Shown here one piece after another: positions 59,801 through 62,119 of a stretch of 64,000 nucleotides of DNA; positions within the stretch are counted from its first letter, which is position 1, and every line of letters starts with the position of its first letter. The notes beneath the pieces were generated by a model. It worked only from the letters and a program-made list of their open reading frames with translations, had not been told where the DNA came from and did not search any database. Position numbers and translations under genes: made by a program. The stretch covers positions 102,733 to 166,732 of the forward strand of contig JAVSML010019101.1 of assembly GCA_038503035.1 (NCBI GenBank), given 5' to 3'. The stretch is from Crocodylus rhombifer. Lineage: Eukaryota; Chordata; Crocodylia; Crocodylidae.

Positions 59801-62119
59801 GTCCATAGCAGCAGCTTCTGCTCAACTCCTCTAGATATAAGACCCAGATTGTCTTTGGGCTGGTTTGTAGGTCCCTGGAGTCTTTGAGAGCAGGGTAGGG
59901 TCCTTAATTTCCTTAATTTCCGGCCATGAATAGGCAGGACACTCATTTTAAGTGAAAAGCGTGCAACAAAAGAAAAGCCTCAGGGACCTGCCTTTACTGG
60001 TTCTTCATTTCTGTGCAGTCTAGGACAGAAGTGTTAAACCTTGGGTTTTTAAAGGTTTCGTTAGTAAAGATTACTTCTGAGTTCAGTAGCTCAGAATTTT
60101 TTTTTACAAAAGATCTGAGTTCAGAGAAACCTGGACCCGGGCTCTGCGCCCAAACCTTTGAAGTCCCCTTCAGCTTGGGCCATCTCTGGGCCTGAAGGAA
60201 ATGACAAGTCTGATCTTCCGCTGGGTCCCACTGACACGGTTCATCCTCTGTTATTGTCCAGCGTAACAGTTAAATGTGAATGAACCCCGCGCAGCGAGAG
60301 ACAGGAAATATCTGCTCCGCTGCATCCTCCACTTCCTCAGGGCCTGGCAAATCCCAGCAGACGAGCTGCTTATCATAGCCGAGGTTCTCACTTTTGTCTT
60401 GCTCGGTGTGACACTTTCCCCGCCCCCCCGTCACTAACGTGTGTACGTGTGAAGACCTTTCAAAAGTCGCTCCAAGCATCTTCCCATCAATACACCGGCG
60501 GGAAGTGAGTAGAGATTACGTCCTGTCTTTAAAGGCTATTTTCTGCTCGAGGGAAACCAAAATAACCTGCCTGCTACTACCCTCCCGAGCCATCTGTTGT
60601 AGGGGAGGAGAAAAAAGGATGTTGCACGTGACCGCCGGCGCAGCGGTGAACATGCTGTACGTGTGCTTGCAAGCCCTTGGGTTGTACGTCTCTGCACTGA
60701 AGGATCTACCTGTTGCATTAAACCCCGATTTTTGCCCTCCCACCTACAGCCTACGTGTAGGGCATTGGTACAACTGGGGAGAGGCATGCCACGTACTAGC
60801 TCGTATGTCTAGGGATCTACCTGGAGGAACCAGGACTCCTTTTCTACCTTTGCCACTGAATGAGTTTCACCGGAGCAAGTCTGTGCCCGGTGCTTATGTC
60901 CCACGCGGGATTTGCCAGGCTTAATGGGAGGACGAAACAAATGCTGCTATGTTAATGATAACTGGCCCACTTCAAGGGAGCACTCTACAAGCAAAGTCCC
61001 CCAGTGCTGGGGCTTCAGGAGATAAACCTCGGACTGCCGGCTAGCAAGGAGCCCTTGTGTTTTTGCAGCTGGTGCCCCATGTCTCTTCTGAGCAGTACAG
61101 CTCATGCACATGAAAACCAGGGCTTACCCAGCTAGAGGGGTTTGCTGCCATACCGCGAACAACATGCTGTAACTTGCCATCCACTTGCACCAAGCTGATA
61201 CCGGCTGCAGGAACGAGGAATCCCGACTCAAGCCCAGAACGGCCTCGGCAAGCCCCTGGGCTGTCACCTGGTCATGAACCGAACCTGCTGGGGAGACAAG
61301 TTTTGGGGACTCCTGGGCCTGGCCATGTGGAGAATGAGCCTTGGTTGCTGAGGGCACGGGTAGGGCATGAAGCTAAGTGCAGGGATGGGATAAGTCAGAG
61401 GGGCTCGTGACAGGAGAGGTGCTTTTAGCGAAAGCTCAGAAATGGGGTAGTGCAATGGAGCAGGTTTCCGAAGGGTGAGATTGGCACTCCTGGGTGGCCC
61501 TGGCTTCCAGCTGCCTCCTGTAATGGTGGTGGGGCTGTGTACAAGCTAAAGAGTTTGTGGAAGGTCTTTCTCTGCAAAATAAGCACGTGGCTGAGGAAGG
61601 GGCAGAGCTGTGCCCTGACTCAAAGGACATGCAAGTCAGTGGAAAGACTTTGCAATGGGCTGGAAATCCAGTCATCACTTAGTTCCTAATGAGAGCGCAT
61701 GAATCATAGGAAGGCATTTATCCCACGGATGTGCCATGGCAAAGGTTATTCAGGATCAGGTCTGGTGTCCTGAGAACCTTGTAAAGACCAGAGTCCGCAC
61801 GAAACGAAATCAGGTCCCTCGGCAGAGCGCGCCGGCGGCTTTCCCCGTATACGCCGCTCCCCGCAAGGTCCTGTGGGTCCAAAACGTGGATTCTTTGCTC
61901 CGCTCATTCCCCAGGGATTTAAACGCTTAGATTTTAAATTTTAAATTTAGCTTTAAATTTTAATTTAGATTTAAATTTTAAATTCAAAATCTAAATTTCA
62001 ATTTAGATTTAAATTCTGTCCTTTTGGTTGAGCATTTCTGTGCCTATAACTCTCTTCCTTTTTTTCTTTACAGCTTAAAGAAGAATTCCAAAGAACGGCC
62101 AACGTACCCCGAGCTTATG
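336..62119 (+). CDS. MAP2K6: MAP2K6 (MKK6) dual-specificity MAP kinase kinase, exons 1-11 of an expected 12, 3' incomplete
   Basis: Eleven exons join in phase at 336-351, 33485-33551, 42765-42813, 48415-48528, 50487-50606, 51392-51508, 51793-51844, 53960-54087, 55031-55108, 57440-57579 and 62074-62119, giving 309 codons without a stop. All borders are GT-AG. Family knowledge: MKK6 is a cytosolic/nuclear kinase that phosphorylates the Thr and Tyr of the p38 TGY motif and is itself activated by MAP3Ks. Visible in the product: N-terminal basic docking site (residues 4-16), glycine loop LGRGAYGVV (59-67), catalytic Lys82, HRD Asp179 with Lys181 and Asn184, DFG Asp197, activation-loop Ser207 and Thr211, and the APE motif at 221-223. 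The assignment to MAP2K6 over its paralogue MAP2K3 rests on [20 protein letters not shown] and the [15 protein letters not shown] start. The last about 25 codons (QHPFF..., with the DVD docking region) are missing because that exon is outside the window. Confidence 0.97.
509..548. repeat. Pyrimidine simple repeat (TCTCTG/TC)n
   Basis: A C-run is followed by TC dinucleotides and CTCTGT units ending in CTGCAG. This is low-complexity pyrimidine sequence in early intron 1, with no coding sense. Confidence 0.8.
3976..4098 (-). mobile_element. CR1 LINE 3'-end fragment, part 1
   Basis: The + strand reads CATAGAAAAGTAGGGTCCGGAAGGGGTCTCCAGAGG and then TTCAACCCATCCTACCCAC...TGTCTAACC, the reverse-orientation pattern of a diverged CR1 3' end. 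No open frame remains. The match resumes near 4731, so the copy appears interrupted by about 630 bp of other sequence. Divergence makes it clearly older than the intron 2 CR1s. Confidence 0.6.
4099..4730. repeat. Unclassified repeat-like insert inside an old CR1
   Basis: The segment separates two CR1 pieces. It has an A-run at 4216-4233 and two related passages: AAAATTCCTTCCCGACCCC with AATGTGGCAACTG near 4312-4345, and AAAAATTCCTTCCCAGCCCC with ATGTGGCAATGATTA near 4609-4644. The ATTCCTTCC..CCCC..TGTGGC phrase recurs in reptile repeats as I recall them, but I cannot name the family. The doubled passage suggests two tandem or nested copies. Confidence 0.4.
4731..4885 (-). mobile_element. CR1 LINE fragment, part 2
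   Basis: The phrase CTCCAGTGATGGAGATTCC, then AGTGAAGAAGTGTTTCCTGATACCCAAACTGAACCTGC, is the complement of the terminal coding part of a CR1 ORF2. It resembles the matching region of the intron 2 CR1s (CACCTCCC...GAAGAAGTTCCTTCTAATATC at 39375-39440). It is frameshifted and non-coding. It is likely the continuation of the fragment ending near 4098. Confidence 0.6.
5420..5467. repeat. 24-bp tandem duplication
   Basis: The unit CTGCAGTGGGAAGTTGAATG followed by CCA occurs at 5420 and again at 5444 with a period of 24 and near-perfect identity. It is a simple recent duplication in intron 1. Confidence 0.85.
6096..6166. repeat. 37-bp tandem duplication
   Basis: GTCCCC...CTTTCCTTTACCTTATAG...TTTGGCATC occurs at 6096-6129 and 6133-6166, period 37, almost identical. 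No larger repeat context is seen. Confidence 0.85.
9688..9737 (+). mobile_element. Possible CR1 3'-end remnant
   Basis: CATGATCTTGCAAGGTCCC then TTCCAATCTCTGAAACA resembles the sense-strand CR1 end (GACCTC..GAGGTCCCTTCCAACCCTA..TCTATGA). It is short and diverged, so the call is weak. Confidence 0.3.
10766..10872 (-). mobile_element. Penelope-like repeat fragment with degenerate hammerhead-like core
   Basis: The + strand has TTTTATTAGACCAACTAGAT, then TTTGCAAGTGTTCAAGC and CCTTCATCAGGCATAGG. On the - strand this is CCTGATGAAGGGC...GAACACTTGCAAA followed by the GTTGGTCTAATAAAAG phrase shared with the foldback repeat at 33884-34235. CTGATGA is intact at 10844-10850, but the GAAA partner has become GAAC. 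Assignment to the Penelope-like class is from remembered repeat structure. Confidence 0.5.
12366..12451. repeat. TTAAGG-type repeat with adjacent hairpins
   Basis: Three CCTTAA units run from 12371 to 12388. The 11-base CTTAACCTTAA at 12378-12388 is matched by TTAAGGTTAAG at 12398-12408 across a 9-base loop. Just downstream GGAGTC (12415), GACTCC (12432) and GGAGTC (12446) form two alternative 6-bp stems. The repeat is TTAAGG, not the vertebrate telomere unit TTAGGG. Confidence 0.7.
15085..15195. repeat. Possible old amniote interspersed repeat (AAGCATGTGCTTAAGT type)
   Basis: GCAAGCATGTGCTTAAGTC and GTGTCTAAGTGCTTTG with GCTGAATGAAG match a phrase I associate with an old repeat found in birds, turtles and crocodilians. 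The family name is not certain and the copy is diverged. Confidence 0.35.
18110..18380. repeat. Possible diverged repeat with GGGGCCCC-type ends
   Basis: One side has GTCCTGGGCAAGGGAGTCATTTGGGGCCCC and the other GTGGGGCCCCAGGCAGTTGCCCGG...TGCCCTCCCCGC, around an AT-rich centre with a T-run. The layout suggests a non-autonomous element, but I cannot define its ends or family. Confidence 0.25.
19641..19946 (+). mobile_element. Non-autonomous hAT-like element
   Basis: One end reads GGTCTCAACCTTTTCAGACT followed by TGGGGCACCCCTG. The other ends GGCACCCCGCTGCACCC...GCTGAGAATCACTG. These are the imperfect inverted ends (TTCTCAACCTTT / GAGAACCACTG type) of hAT-derived elements. No transposase frame is present. 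A relative in the opposite orientation lies at 49555-49905. Confidence 0.55.
20075..20135 (-). mobile_element. tRNA-derived SINE fragment (candidate)
   Basis: On the - strand GGTTAGAGTGGTTAGTGTCT resembles a tRNA A-box/D-arm. About 25 bases on, GGAGTTGGACCCC resembles a B-box. No folded, complete tRNA can be drawn, so this is a SINE head and not a tRNA gene. It could be part of an MIR-like copy. Confidence 0.4.
20205..20400. mobile_element. MITE-like foldback fragment (candidate)
   Basis: CCATCTACATGTGTGCTGG near 20260 and ATACGTGCGTTTAGACACTG near 20360 look like opposed ends of the CATCTACACG type seen in the better element at 22972-23202. The interior has GCACAGTAAGC and TTTACTGCGC motifs shared with that element. 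The outer borders are unclear, and related phrases continue to about 20700 (CACGTGTAGACACTGC, GCACATGTAGGTGCACC). Confidence 0.35.
22972..23202. mobile_element. MITE-like element, 231 bp, with terminal inverted repeats and TCT flanks
   Basis: The left end GGCTGCATCTACACG (22972-22986) pairs with the right end, whose reverse complement is GGCCGCGTCTCCACG, 12 of 15 identical. The trinucleotide TCT flanks both ends (22969-22971 and 23203-23205), as expected for a 3-bp target duplication. Inside are repeated CTGTGCAGTA / TACTGCGCAGT motifs and a perfect 22-base palindrome at 23122-23143. There is no coding capacity. It fits the MITE-like class reported from crocodilian genomes. The superfamily is not proven, although a 3-bp duplication would suit PIF/Harbinger. 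Confidence 0.6.
23801..23916 (+). repeat. Unclassified dispersed repeat, copy A
   Basis: A 116-bp segment containing GGTTCCTTTAGGTTTGATTA, AGGAGGATAATTCC and GTGAGTTTTTGCAAATAA recurs at 27551-27666 in the same orientation, about 85-90 percent identical by eye including the upstream T/C tract. It ends in an A-run, so it could be the tail of a SINE or LINE. I do not recognise the family. Confidence 0.75.
27551..27666 (+). repeat. Unclassified dispersed repeat, copy B
   Basis: This is the second copy of the segment at 23801-23916, offset by 3750 bases, with a one-base insertion in TTCCAAAGACAG and a few substitutions before the shared TTTTTGCAAATAA and terminal A-run. No flanking target duplication is obvious. 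Confidence 0.75.
28195..28345 (-). mobile_element. MIR-like SINE
   Basis: GTGTCATCTCCTTGAGGTAC and GTACAGCACCTAGCACAGTGG followed by GGCCATGATCC match the reverse-orientation end common to old amniote MIR copies (GTACAGCGCCTAGCACAATGGGG). It is diverged and non-coding. Confidence 0.6.
29290..29336 (+). other. G-run cluster with G-quadruplex potential
   Basis: In order, runs of about 9 G, 11 G, 4 G and 4 G are separated by short TT-, A- and T-containing spacers. This satisfies the usual four-tract G-quadruplex pattern on the transcribed-sense strand of MAP2K6 intron 1. Run lengths may be affected by sequencing. Confidence 0.6.
29940..30110 (-). mobile_element. tRNA-derived SINE (candidate)
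   Basis: On the - strand the B-box GGTTCGATCCC is exact (29988-29998). Upstream on that strand lies GGTTACACACACCGCCTGAG, which resembles a D-arm. A standard clover-leaf cannot be completed, so a SINE head or decayed tRNA copy is more likely than a working tRNA gene. Confidence 0.45.
31545..31740 (-). mobile_element. MIR-like SINE
   Basis: GAGCAAGTCACTTAGTCTCT, CTGTGCCTCAGTTTCCCAGC and GTGAAACGGGGGCAAGTGA follow the reverse complement of the MIR core. TTTAGATCTAGATTGAGGCAG then GGATTGCTTCTT matches the tail common in reptiles. It is the best preserved MIR-type copy in intron 1. Confidence 0.8.
33485..33551 (+). CDS. MAP2K6: MAP2K6 coding exon 2 (residues 6-28, docking site)
   Basis: After acceptor TTTCACAG the 67-bp exon completes Gly6 and reads [20 protein letters not shown] then S and the first two bases of Thr28, with donor GTAAGT at 33552. 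Residues 7-16 form the basic-plus-hydrophobic D-site by which MKK6 binds p38. It appears identical to human as I recall it. Confidence 0.97.
33884..34235. mobile_element. Foldback Penelope-like repeat with opposed hammerhead-like cores
   Basis: The left arm (about 33971-34087) and the right arm (about 34115-34235) are inverted copies sharing CTTCTTTGCAAGCTTTCGGG and GCTCTTCCTGGATGG, with 75-80 percent identity by eye over about 110 bases. Outside the left arm is GTAGCCGTGTTGGTCTAAGG and TTTTATCAGACCAACTC. The right arm, read on +, has CTGATGA (34183-34189), stem GGGTA/TACCC with loop TTTG, then GAAA (34205-34208), the hammerhead ribozyme core order. The left arm, read on -, has CTGACAA and GAAA, so conserved G8 is lost. 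Penelope-like elements are known to carry hammerhead motifs and often inverted end repeats. Confidence 0.6.
34446..36188 (-). mobile_element. CR1 LINE, 5'-truncated, antisense to MAP2K6
   Basis: The element is read on the - strand and ends in the 3' tail TCTATGAAATC at about 34451. The 3' untranslated part has the GGCTGGAAGGGACCTCGGG / GATCATCGAGTCCAGCCCCC signature. About 1.74 kb remain, covering the reverse transcriptase and the end of ORF2. The endonuclease half is missing by 5' truncation, usual for CR1. It differs clearly from the second CR1 at 39205, so the two are separate insertions of different subfamilies. Confidence 0.92.
34535..36190 (-). CDS. CR1 ORF2 C-terminal fragment: reverse transcriptase (551 codons, 5'-truncated)
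   Basis: The open frame has no internal stop. Motifs in order: [10 protein letters not shown] (about 18-27), [17 protein letters not shown] (about 68-84), [13 protein letters not shown] (about 105), [18 protein letters not shown] (about 127), [20 protein letters not shown] (about 164), [17 protein letters not shown] (about 197), [20 protein letters not shown] (about 257) and the active-site FADD in [12 protein letters not shown] (about 285). It ends [11 protein letters not shown] of CR1 primes cDNA synthesis at nicked DNA. Without the endonuclease this copy cannot move alone. The first few codons, including the apparent Met, may be flanking sequence; the Met is only the first in frame. Confidence 0.85.
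   Translation of the reverse strand: MLDQMGQLTTDAQEKANLLNRYFASVFHQSHGMPMPAMGQGDPGEGDPLPSINADLVKEHLEKLDTFKSAGPDNLHPRVLKELASVIAQPLARVFENSWRSGVVPEDWEKANVVPIFRKGRRVDPANYRPISLTSILGKVLEKFIKEAILDGLAQANILRDSQHGFVAGRSCLTNLISFYDQVTYQLDKGEEVDVIYLDFKKAFDLVSHDHLLAKLATCGLGSTTIRWLGNWLRGRTQRVVIDGSHSSWCPVTSGVPQGSVLGPILFNIFINDVDIGVRSGLAKFADDTKLWGKASTPEDRRVIQADLDKLSKWADKNLMEFNTEKCKVLHLGRKNLQHPYRLGSATLDSTTEERDLGVIIDHKMNMSLQCDAAASKATKTLACIHRCFSSKSRDVILPLYSALVRPQLEYCVQFWAPQFKKDVEKLERVQRRATHMIRGQENRPYDDRLRDTGLFSLEKRRLRGDLMATYKFIRGDHQDLGERLFTRAPQGMTRSNGHKLLQDRFRLDRRKNFFPVRAPKVWNSLPAEVVQAPTLNTFKSKLDAYLAGIL
39205..42075 (-). mobile_element. CR1 LINE, nearly intact ORF2, 5'-truncated, antisense to MAP2K6
   Basis: The - strand 3' end carries repeated ATGAATCTA units (39205-39237), preceded by the GTCGGAAGGGACCTCAATAG / GATCATCGAGTCCGACCCCC signature complement. 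The body runs about 2.87 kb. Homology to CR1 ORF2 continues upstream of the first Met to about 42050 (WPWGTQ..., [15 protein letters not shown] read on -), then fades. The uninterrupted frame suggests a comparatively recent insertion. A clear target-site duplication is not visible, which is usual for CR1. Confidence 0.93.
39308..41986 (-). CDS. CR1 ORF2: partial endonuclease plus complete reverse transcriptase (892 codons)
   Basis: The frame is open throughout. The APE-type endonuclease lacks its N-terminus but keeps [13 protein letters not shown] (2-14), [10 protein letters not shown] (about 109-118) and SDHLKVQF (about 178). The RT follows: [111 protein letters not shown] and [12 protein letters not shown], in family order. 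It ends LDVYLAGVM, the normal CR1 C-terminus. A full ORF2 would be roughly 80-100 residues longer at the N-terminus (estimate from memory). Reading continues in frame upstream of this Met, so the Met is internal and not the native start. Confidence 0.9.
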   Translation of the reverse strand: MGLTETWWDPSHDWAVHIEGYRLYRRDRVGKRGGGVALYVKEQYTSTLIKTESKDEEVEGLWVRLHGGQGEKDLVVGVCYRPPHQGEEIDLGLLRQLSETIKAKEAVVMGDLNYPDICWETQTAKSHRSRRFLTCVQDLHLTQEVHGPTRGNALLDLVLATGDDIVGDLQIGSHLGDSDHLKVQFNIRRRVGKVTSRVNVLDFRKADFSKLRRLVKDALQSSSFEMMGAQEGWLCLKEAILRAQSETIPVRGKRGKGARRLPWLTREIQGRLRAKRGAHKKWKQGEITKEEYTSSARACREAVRQAKATMELRMATQVKDNKKLFFRYIGSKRKAQGGIGPLLNGQKQLVTDRGDKAELLNEFFASVFLSERHDKSLTGSVGRQQQGTRLPCVGPEVVQGHLEELDAFKSAGPDELHPRVLKALADIIAEPLAGIFERSWRTGQVPEDWKRANVVPIFKKGRKEDPGNYRPVSLTSILGKIFEKIIKAHICESPAGQIMLRGNQHGFVAGRSCLTNLVSFYDQVTKRLDAGGGVDVVYLDFRKAFDTVSHPILVNKLRGCDLDDCTVRWVENWLEGRTQRVVVDGSVSTWKSVGSGVPQGSVLGPILFNVFISDLDEGVKCTLSKFADDTKLWGEVDTPEGREQLQADLDRLDKWAENNRMQFNKEKCKVLHLGRKNVQHTYSLGNDLLGGTEVERDLGVLVDSKMNMSRQCDETIRKANGTLSCISRCMTNRSKEVILPLYRALVRPQLEYCVQFWAPHFKKDADNLERVQRRATRMVKGLQAKPYEERLEKLDLFSLRKRRLRGDLVAAYKFVRGAQKGIGEYLFTKAPPGVTRNNGHKLEESRFRLDIRRNFFTVRVAKVWNGLPREVVLSPTLGVFKRRLDVYLAGVM
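42765..42813 (+). CDS. MAP2K6: MAP2K6 coding exon 3 (residues 28-44)
   Basis: Acceptor TCTCCCACAG and donor GTAAGA bound a 49-bp exon. It completes Thr28 and reads [16 protein letters not shown]. Human, as I recall, has GNQ where this has GEK; the rest matches. The phase to exon 4 is zero, which fixes the donor after the AAG codon. Confidence 0.95.
44521..45213. repeat. AT-rich compound microsatellite framed by inverted repeats
   Basis: The core from about 44577 to 45080 mixes TATATC, TATAGA, TGTG and CTCTCT units. TGCTAACCAGCAGGGATCC at 44521 is the inverse of GGTTAGC-ended sequence at 44800-44821 (21 of 22 bases match), so 44521-44821 can fold as one hairpin with a microsatellite loop. A third related copy with AAACCAGAGTCCCTGCTAACC closes the region at 45185-45210. 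Homology of the framing copies extends about 60 bases each and includes GGTTTTCTCTGA-type and AAATC-rich parts. Confidence 0.75.
45475..45560 (-). mobile_element. Penelope-like or related repeat fragment (GAAAGCTTATGC type)
   Basis: Read on the - strand: CCTATGAAAGCTTATGCTCC, then CTCTGATGAGTTAGTCTATA and AAGGTGCAAATCTACCC. The CACGAAAGCTTATGC...TTAGTCTCTAAGGTGC phrase is a repeat type common in turtles and crocodilians, as I recall. The family is not firmly known to me. Confidence 0.5.
48180..48250 (+). mobile_element. MIR-like SINE core
   Basis: CCCATTTTACAGATGGGGAC, AGGGAGGTGCGGAGAAGG and TTAAGCAATCTCACCAAG follow the MIR core consensus closely in sense orientation. It ends about 165 bases before exon 4. 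Confidence 0.8.
48255..48314. repeat. Short tandem repeat of TTGTGTGTTC..CACCTC
   Basis: TTGTGTGTTC occurs at 48255, 48273 and 48296. The last two copies are followed by AAGCACCTC. It directly abuts the MIR core and probably arose by slippage within its tail. Confidence 0.65.
48415..48528 (+). CDS. MAP2K6: MAP2K6 coding exon 4 (residues 45-82, glycine loop and catalytic Lys)
   Basis: The 114-bp exon in phase zero starts [12 protein letters not shown] and contains the ATP-binding loop LGRGAYGVV (59-67). It ends with the MAVK motif whose Lys82 anchors ATP phosphates. Acceptor CCTCCAG, donor [14 protein letters not shown] separates it from MAP2K3, which as I recall has EADDLVTI. Ser57 and Met74 differ from my memory of human (Met and Val). 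Confidence 0.98.
48653..48800 (-). mobile_element. MIR-like SINE
   Basis: GTGTTTGTGCAGCCCCTGGC and GGCTCCTGGACTGTATTACA then ATACAGATAA follow the reverse-orientation tail of reptile MIR copies (TTTGTACAGCGCCTAGC...GGCTCCTAGGCGCTACTGC..AATACAAATAA). Confidence 0.65.
49555..49905 (-). mobile_element. Non-autonomous hAT-like element, second copy
   Basis: One end is GCGATTCACAACTAGGGTGC then TGCAGCATCCTGGTGTGCC, and the other TGAAAATGTTGAGAACCAGC. These are the hAT-type ends seen at 19641-19946 with the GGCACCC-like subterminal block at the opposite side, so the two copies are inverted relative to each other. No coding region. Confidence 0.5.
50138..50414. mobile_element. MITE-like foldback element, 277 bp (candidate)
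   Basis: The left end GGTTCGTACACATG and the reverse complement of the right end, GGTGTGTACACACG, agree at 11 of 14 positions. The interior repeats ACTTAA and GTTAACTTAA-type palindromic words. A target duplication is not evident. It ends about 70 bases before exon 5. Confidence 0.45.
50487..50606 (+). CDS. MAP2K6: MAP2K6 coding exon 5 (residues 83-122)
   Basis: The 120-bp exon in phase zero reads [20 protein letters not shown] and then [20 protein letters not shown], the N-lobe helix C and the following strands. CPFTV is the MAP2K6 form; MAP2K3 has CFYTV as I recall. Acceptor TTCCAG, donor GTACAG. It appears identical to human. Confidence 0.98.
50607..51391 (+). other. MAP2K6: MAP2K6 intron 5 (785 bp)
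   Basis: GT at 50607 and AG at 51390-51391 with a strong pyrimidine tract. No repeat or other feature recognised. Confidence 0.9.
51392..51508 (+). CDS. MAP2K6: MAP2K6 coding exon 6 (residues 123-161, hinge)
   Basis: The 117-bp exon in phase zero reads [20 protein letters not shown] and then [19 protein letters not shown]. It contains the gatekeeper/hinge stretch ICMELMD. His142 and Leu148 differ from Gln at both places in human as I recall. Donor GTAAGT. Confidence 0.98.
51509..51792 (+). other. MAP2K6: MAP2K6 intron 6 (284 bp)
   Basis: The shortest intron in the gene. It ends GTTGTGTTTCAG. No other feature is visible. Confidence 0.9.
51793..51844 (+). CDS. MAP2K6: MAP2K6 coding exon 7 (residues 162-178)
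   Basis: The 52-bp exon reads [17 protein letters not shown] and ends with the first base of Asp179, so the intron splits the catalytic HRD motif between Arg and Asp. This split position is the same in the family as I recall. Donor GTAAGT. Confidence 0.97.
52610..52705 (-). mobile_element. MIR-like SINE fragment
   Basis: AGGGCCCAACATAGGGAGGG, TCCTGACCCCTGAAAGGG and ACTCCTAGGTGCTAACTGCA resemble the tail GCGCCTAGCACAATGGGGTCC...CTCCTAGGCACTAC in diverged form. Confidence 0.45.
53495..53610 (-). mobile_element. MIR-like SINE fragment
   Basis: ACGACCTTGGATCAGTCTCT, GTCTCTGAGCTGCGCTTAC and AGATGTGGGAAACGAGGGCA follow the reverse MIR core (GACCTTGGGCAAGTCACT..CTCTGTGCCTCAGTTTCC..TGTAAAATGGGG) with many changes. 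Confidence 0.5.
53960..54087 (+). CDS. MAP2K6: MAP2K6 coding exon 8 (residues 179-221, catalytic and activation loops)
   Basis: The 128-bp exon completes catalytic Asp179 and reads [20 protein letters not shown] and [15 protein letters not shown]. It carries Lys181, Asn184, DFG Asp197, and the activating phosphosites Ser207 and Thr211. Position 212 is Met, whereas human MAP2K6 has Ile and MAP2K3 has Met as I recall. Acceptor CTTGCAG, donor GTAAGT. Confidence 0.98.
54200..54335 (-). mobile_element. Penelope-like repeat fragment
   Basis: On the - strand it reads GTAGCCGTGTTGATGCTCC, CCTGAAGAAGGTTGTTTG, TACCCAAAACCAATGCAAAT and TTTTTCCAACTAT. These match in order the parts of the intron 2 foldback repeat (GTAGCCGTGTTGGTCT, CCTGATGAAGGGTATTTGTACCCGAAAGC, TTTTCCA). 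The hammerhead-like core is lost. Confidence 0.55.
54375..54545 (-). mobile_element. MIR-like SINE fragment
   Basis: GGGAATCAGGACCCCTGGG, TATGTGACCTTGAAACGGTC and CCCAGTTTCCCTATTGGTGC with AATGGAGACAG preserve the order of the reverse MIR consensus. Confidence 0.55.
55031..55108 (+). CDS. MAP2K6: MAP2K6 coding exon 9 (residues 222-247)
   Basis: The 78-bp exon in phase zero reads [20 protein letters not shown] and SLGITM. It completes the APE motif and holds the conserved SDIWSLG helix F start. YSVKSDIW is the MAP2K6 form (MAP2K3: YNVKSDVW as I recall). Donor GTAGGA is slightly weak. Confidence 0.98.
55298..55482. mobile_element. hAT-like non-autonomous element (candidate)
   Basis: AGGCAATGGGCAGGCAATTA and GGAGGGCCGCTTACTGAG lie at one side, and GTGGGCTGCATCCAGCCCGC with GGGCCGCATCGTTCCCACCCCTG at the other. 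The GGGCCGC / CCCACCCCTG ends resemble a CAGGGGTGGGCAA-type inverted end. The left end is badly diverged. Confidence 0.4.
55930..56075 (-). mobile_element. MIR-like SINE
   Basis: GGGGGCAAGTCACTTGGTCT, CCGTGCCTCAGTTTCCCTCT and AGTAAAACAGGGCTG clearly follow the reverse MIR core. Confidence 0.75.
56690..56765 (-). mobile_element. MIR-like SINE tail fragment
   Basis: TTGTAACCAGCTCGTAGGCT and CCTTGGGGCAAGGGCGCTGC followed by TTGTCCAGCCCC resembles the TTAGATTGTAAGCTCCTTGGGGCAGGG...TGTACAGCGCC tail. Short, so moderate support. Confidence 0.4.
57120..57361 (+). mobile_element. CR1 LINE 3' end, sense orientation
   Basis: GGTTGCCAAAAGCTGGAATG and GGCTCCAAGGGAGGTGGTGC encode the [12 protein letters not shown] end of ORF2. 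They are followed by GACAAGCACCTGGCTGGGG, GGTCGGACTCGATGATCTGC, TGAGGTCCCTTCTGACCC and the tail TCTATGAAT. It is frameshifted. The end lies 78 bases before exon 10, so it borders the branch-point region. Confidence 0.85.
57440..57579 (+). CDS. MAP2K6: MAP2K6 coding exon 10 (residues 248-293 plus two bases)
   Basis: The 140-bp exon reads [40 protein letters not shown] and VDFTSQ, then the first two bases of Cys294. It forms helices F-H of the C-lobe. The local GC content is higher than in the other exons. Acceptor is a C-run ending CCCCCAG, donor GTAAGC. Confidence 0.98.
57624..57693. repeat. Perfect 35-bp tandem duplication next to exon 10 donor
   Basis: The unit begins AAATTACCCCCCTC and ends GGAGGTCGAACCAG. 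It occurs twice with no mismatch (57624-57658 and 57659-57693), 45 bases into intron 10. Perfect identity indicates a recent event or an assembly duplication. Confidence 0.9.
57935..58022 (+). mobile_element. CR1 LINE 3'-end remnant
   Basis: TTCCTGCCTCGGGCGAGGG, TTGGACTAGATGACCTCTGG and AGGTCCCCTCCAGGCCTGC followed by GACTCTCTGA is the sense-strand 3' end of an older CR1 subfamily. Confidence 0.7.
58070..58150 (-). mobile_element. tRNA-derived SINE head (candidate)
   Basis: On the - strand the B-box GGTTCAATCCC is exact (58093-58103). Upstream, AGCTGTGCAGCGGTGGTACC resembles a D-arm. Stem pairing for a complete tRNA is poor, so a SINE or decayed pseudogene is preferred. Confidence 0.45.
60815..60865 (-). 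mobile_element. MIR-like SINE fragment
   Basis: GGAACCAGGACTCCTTTTCT and ACCTTTGCCACTGAATGAG resemble AGCCAGGACTCCTGGGTTCTA..AGCTCTGCCACTGACT. Short remnant. Confidence 0.4.
61927..62018. repeat. AT-rich palindromic TTTAAATT tract before exon 11
   Basis: About 90 bases consist almost only of TTTAAATTT, TAGATTTAAA and AAATCTAAAT words that pair with each other in several ways. The tract ends 55 bases before exon 11, so it overlaps the likely branch-point zone. Confidence 0.8.
62074..62119 (+). CDS. MAP2K6: MAP2K6 coding exon 11 (residues 294-309)
   Basis: The 46-bp exon completes Cys294 and reads [15 protein letters not shown] in phase zero to a GTGAGT donor. [12 protein letters not shown] is the MAP2K6 form, against KNPAERMSYLEL in MAP2K3 as I recall. 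Acceptor TCTTTACAG. Confidence 0.97.

Larger units (their letters stand above)
57580..62073 (+). other. MAP2K6: MAP2K6 intron 10 (4.5 kb)
   Basis: Contains a 35-bp tandem duplication (57624-57693), a CR1 remnant (57935-58022), a tRNA-SINE candidate (58070-58150), an MIR fragment near 60820 and an AT-rich palindromic tract before exon 11. The spans 58160-60800 and 60870-61920 show nothing I can name beyond a short CA run near 59427. Confidence 0.9.

Noticed and set aside
48415..62119. Assignment to the paralogue MAP2K3
   Set aside because: Exon sequences [28 protein letters not shown] and [12 protein letters not shown] are MAP2K6 forms. Only Met212 is MAP2K3-like.
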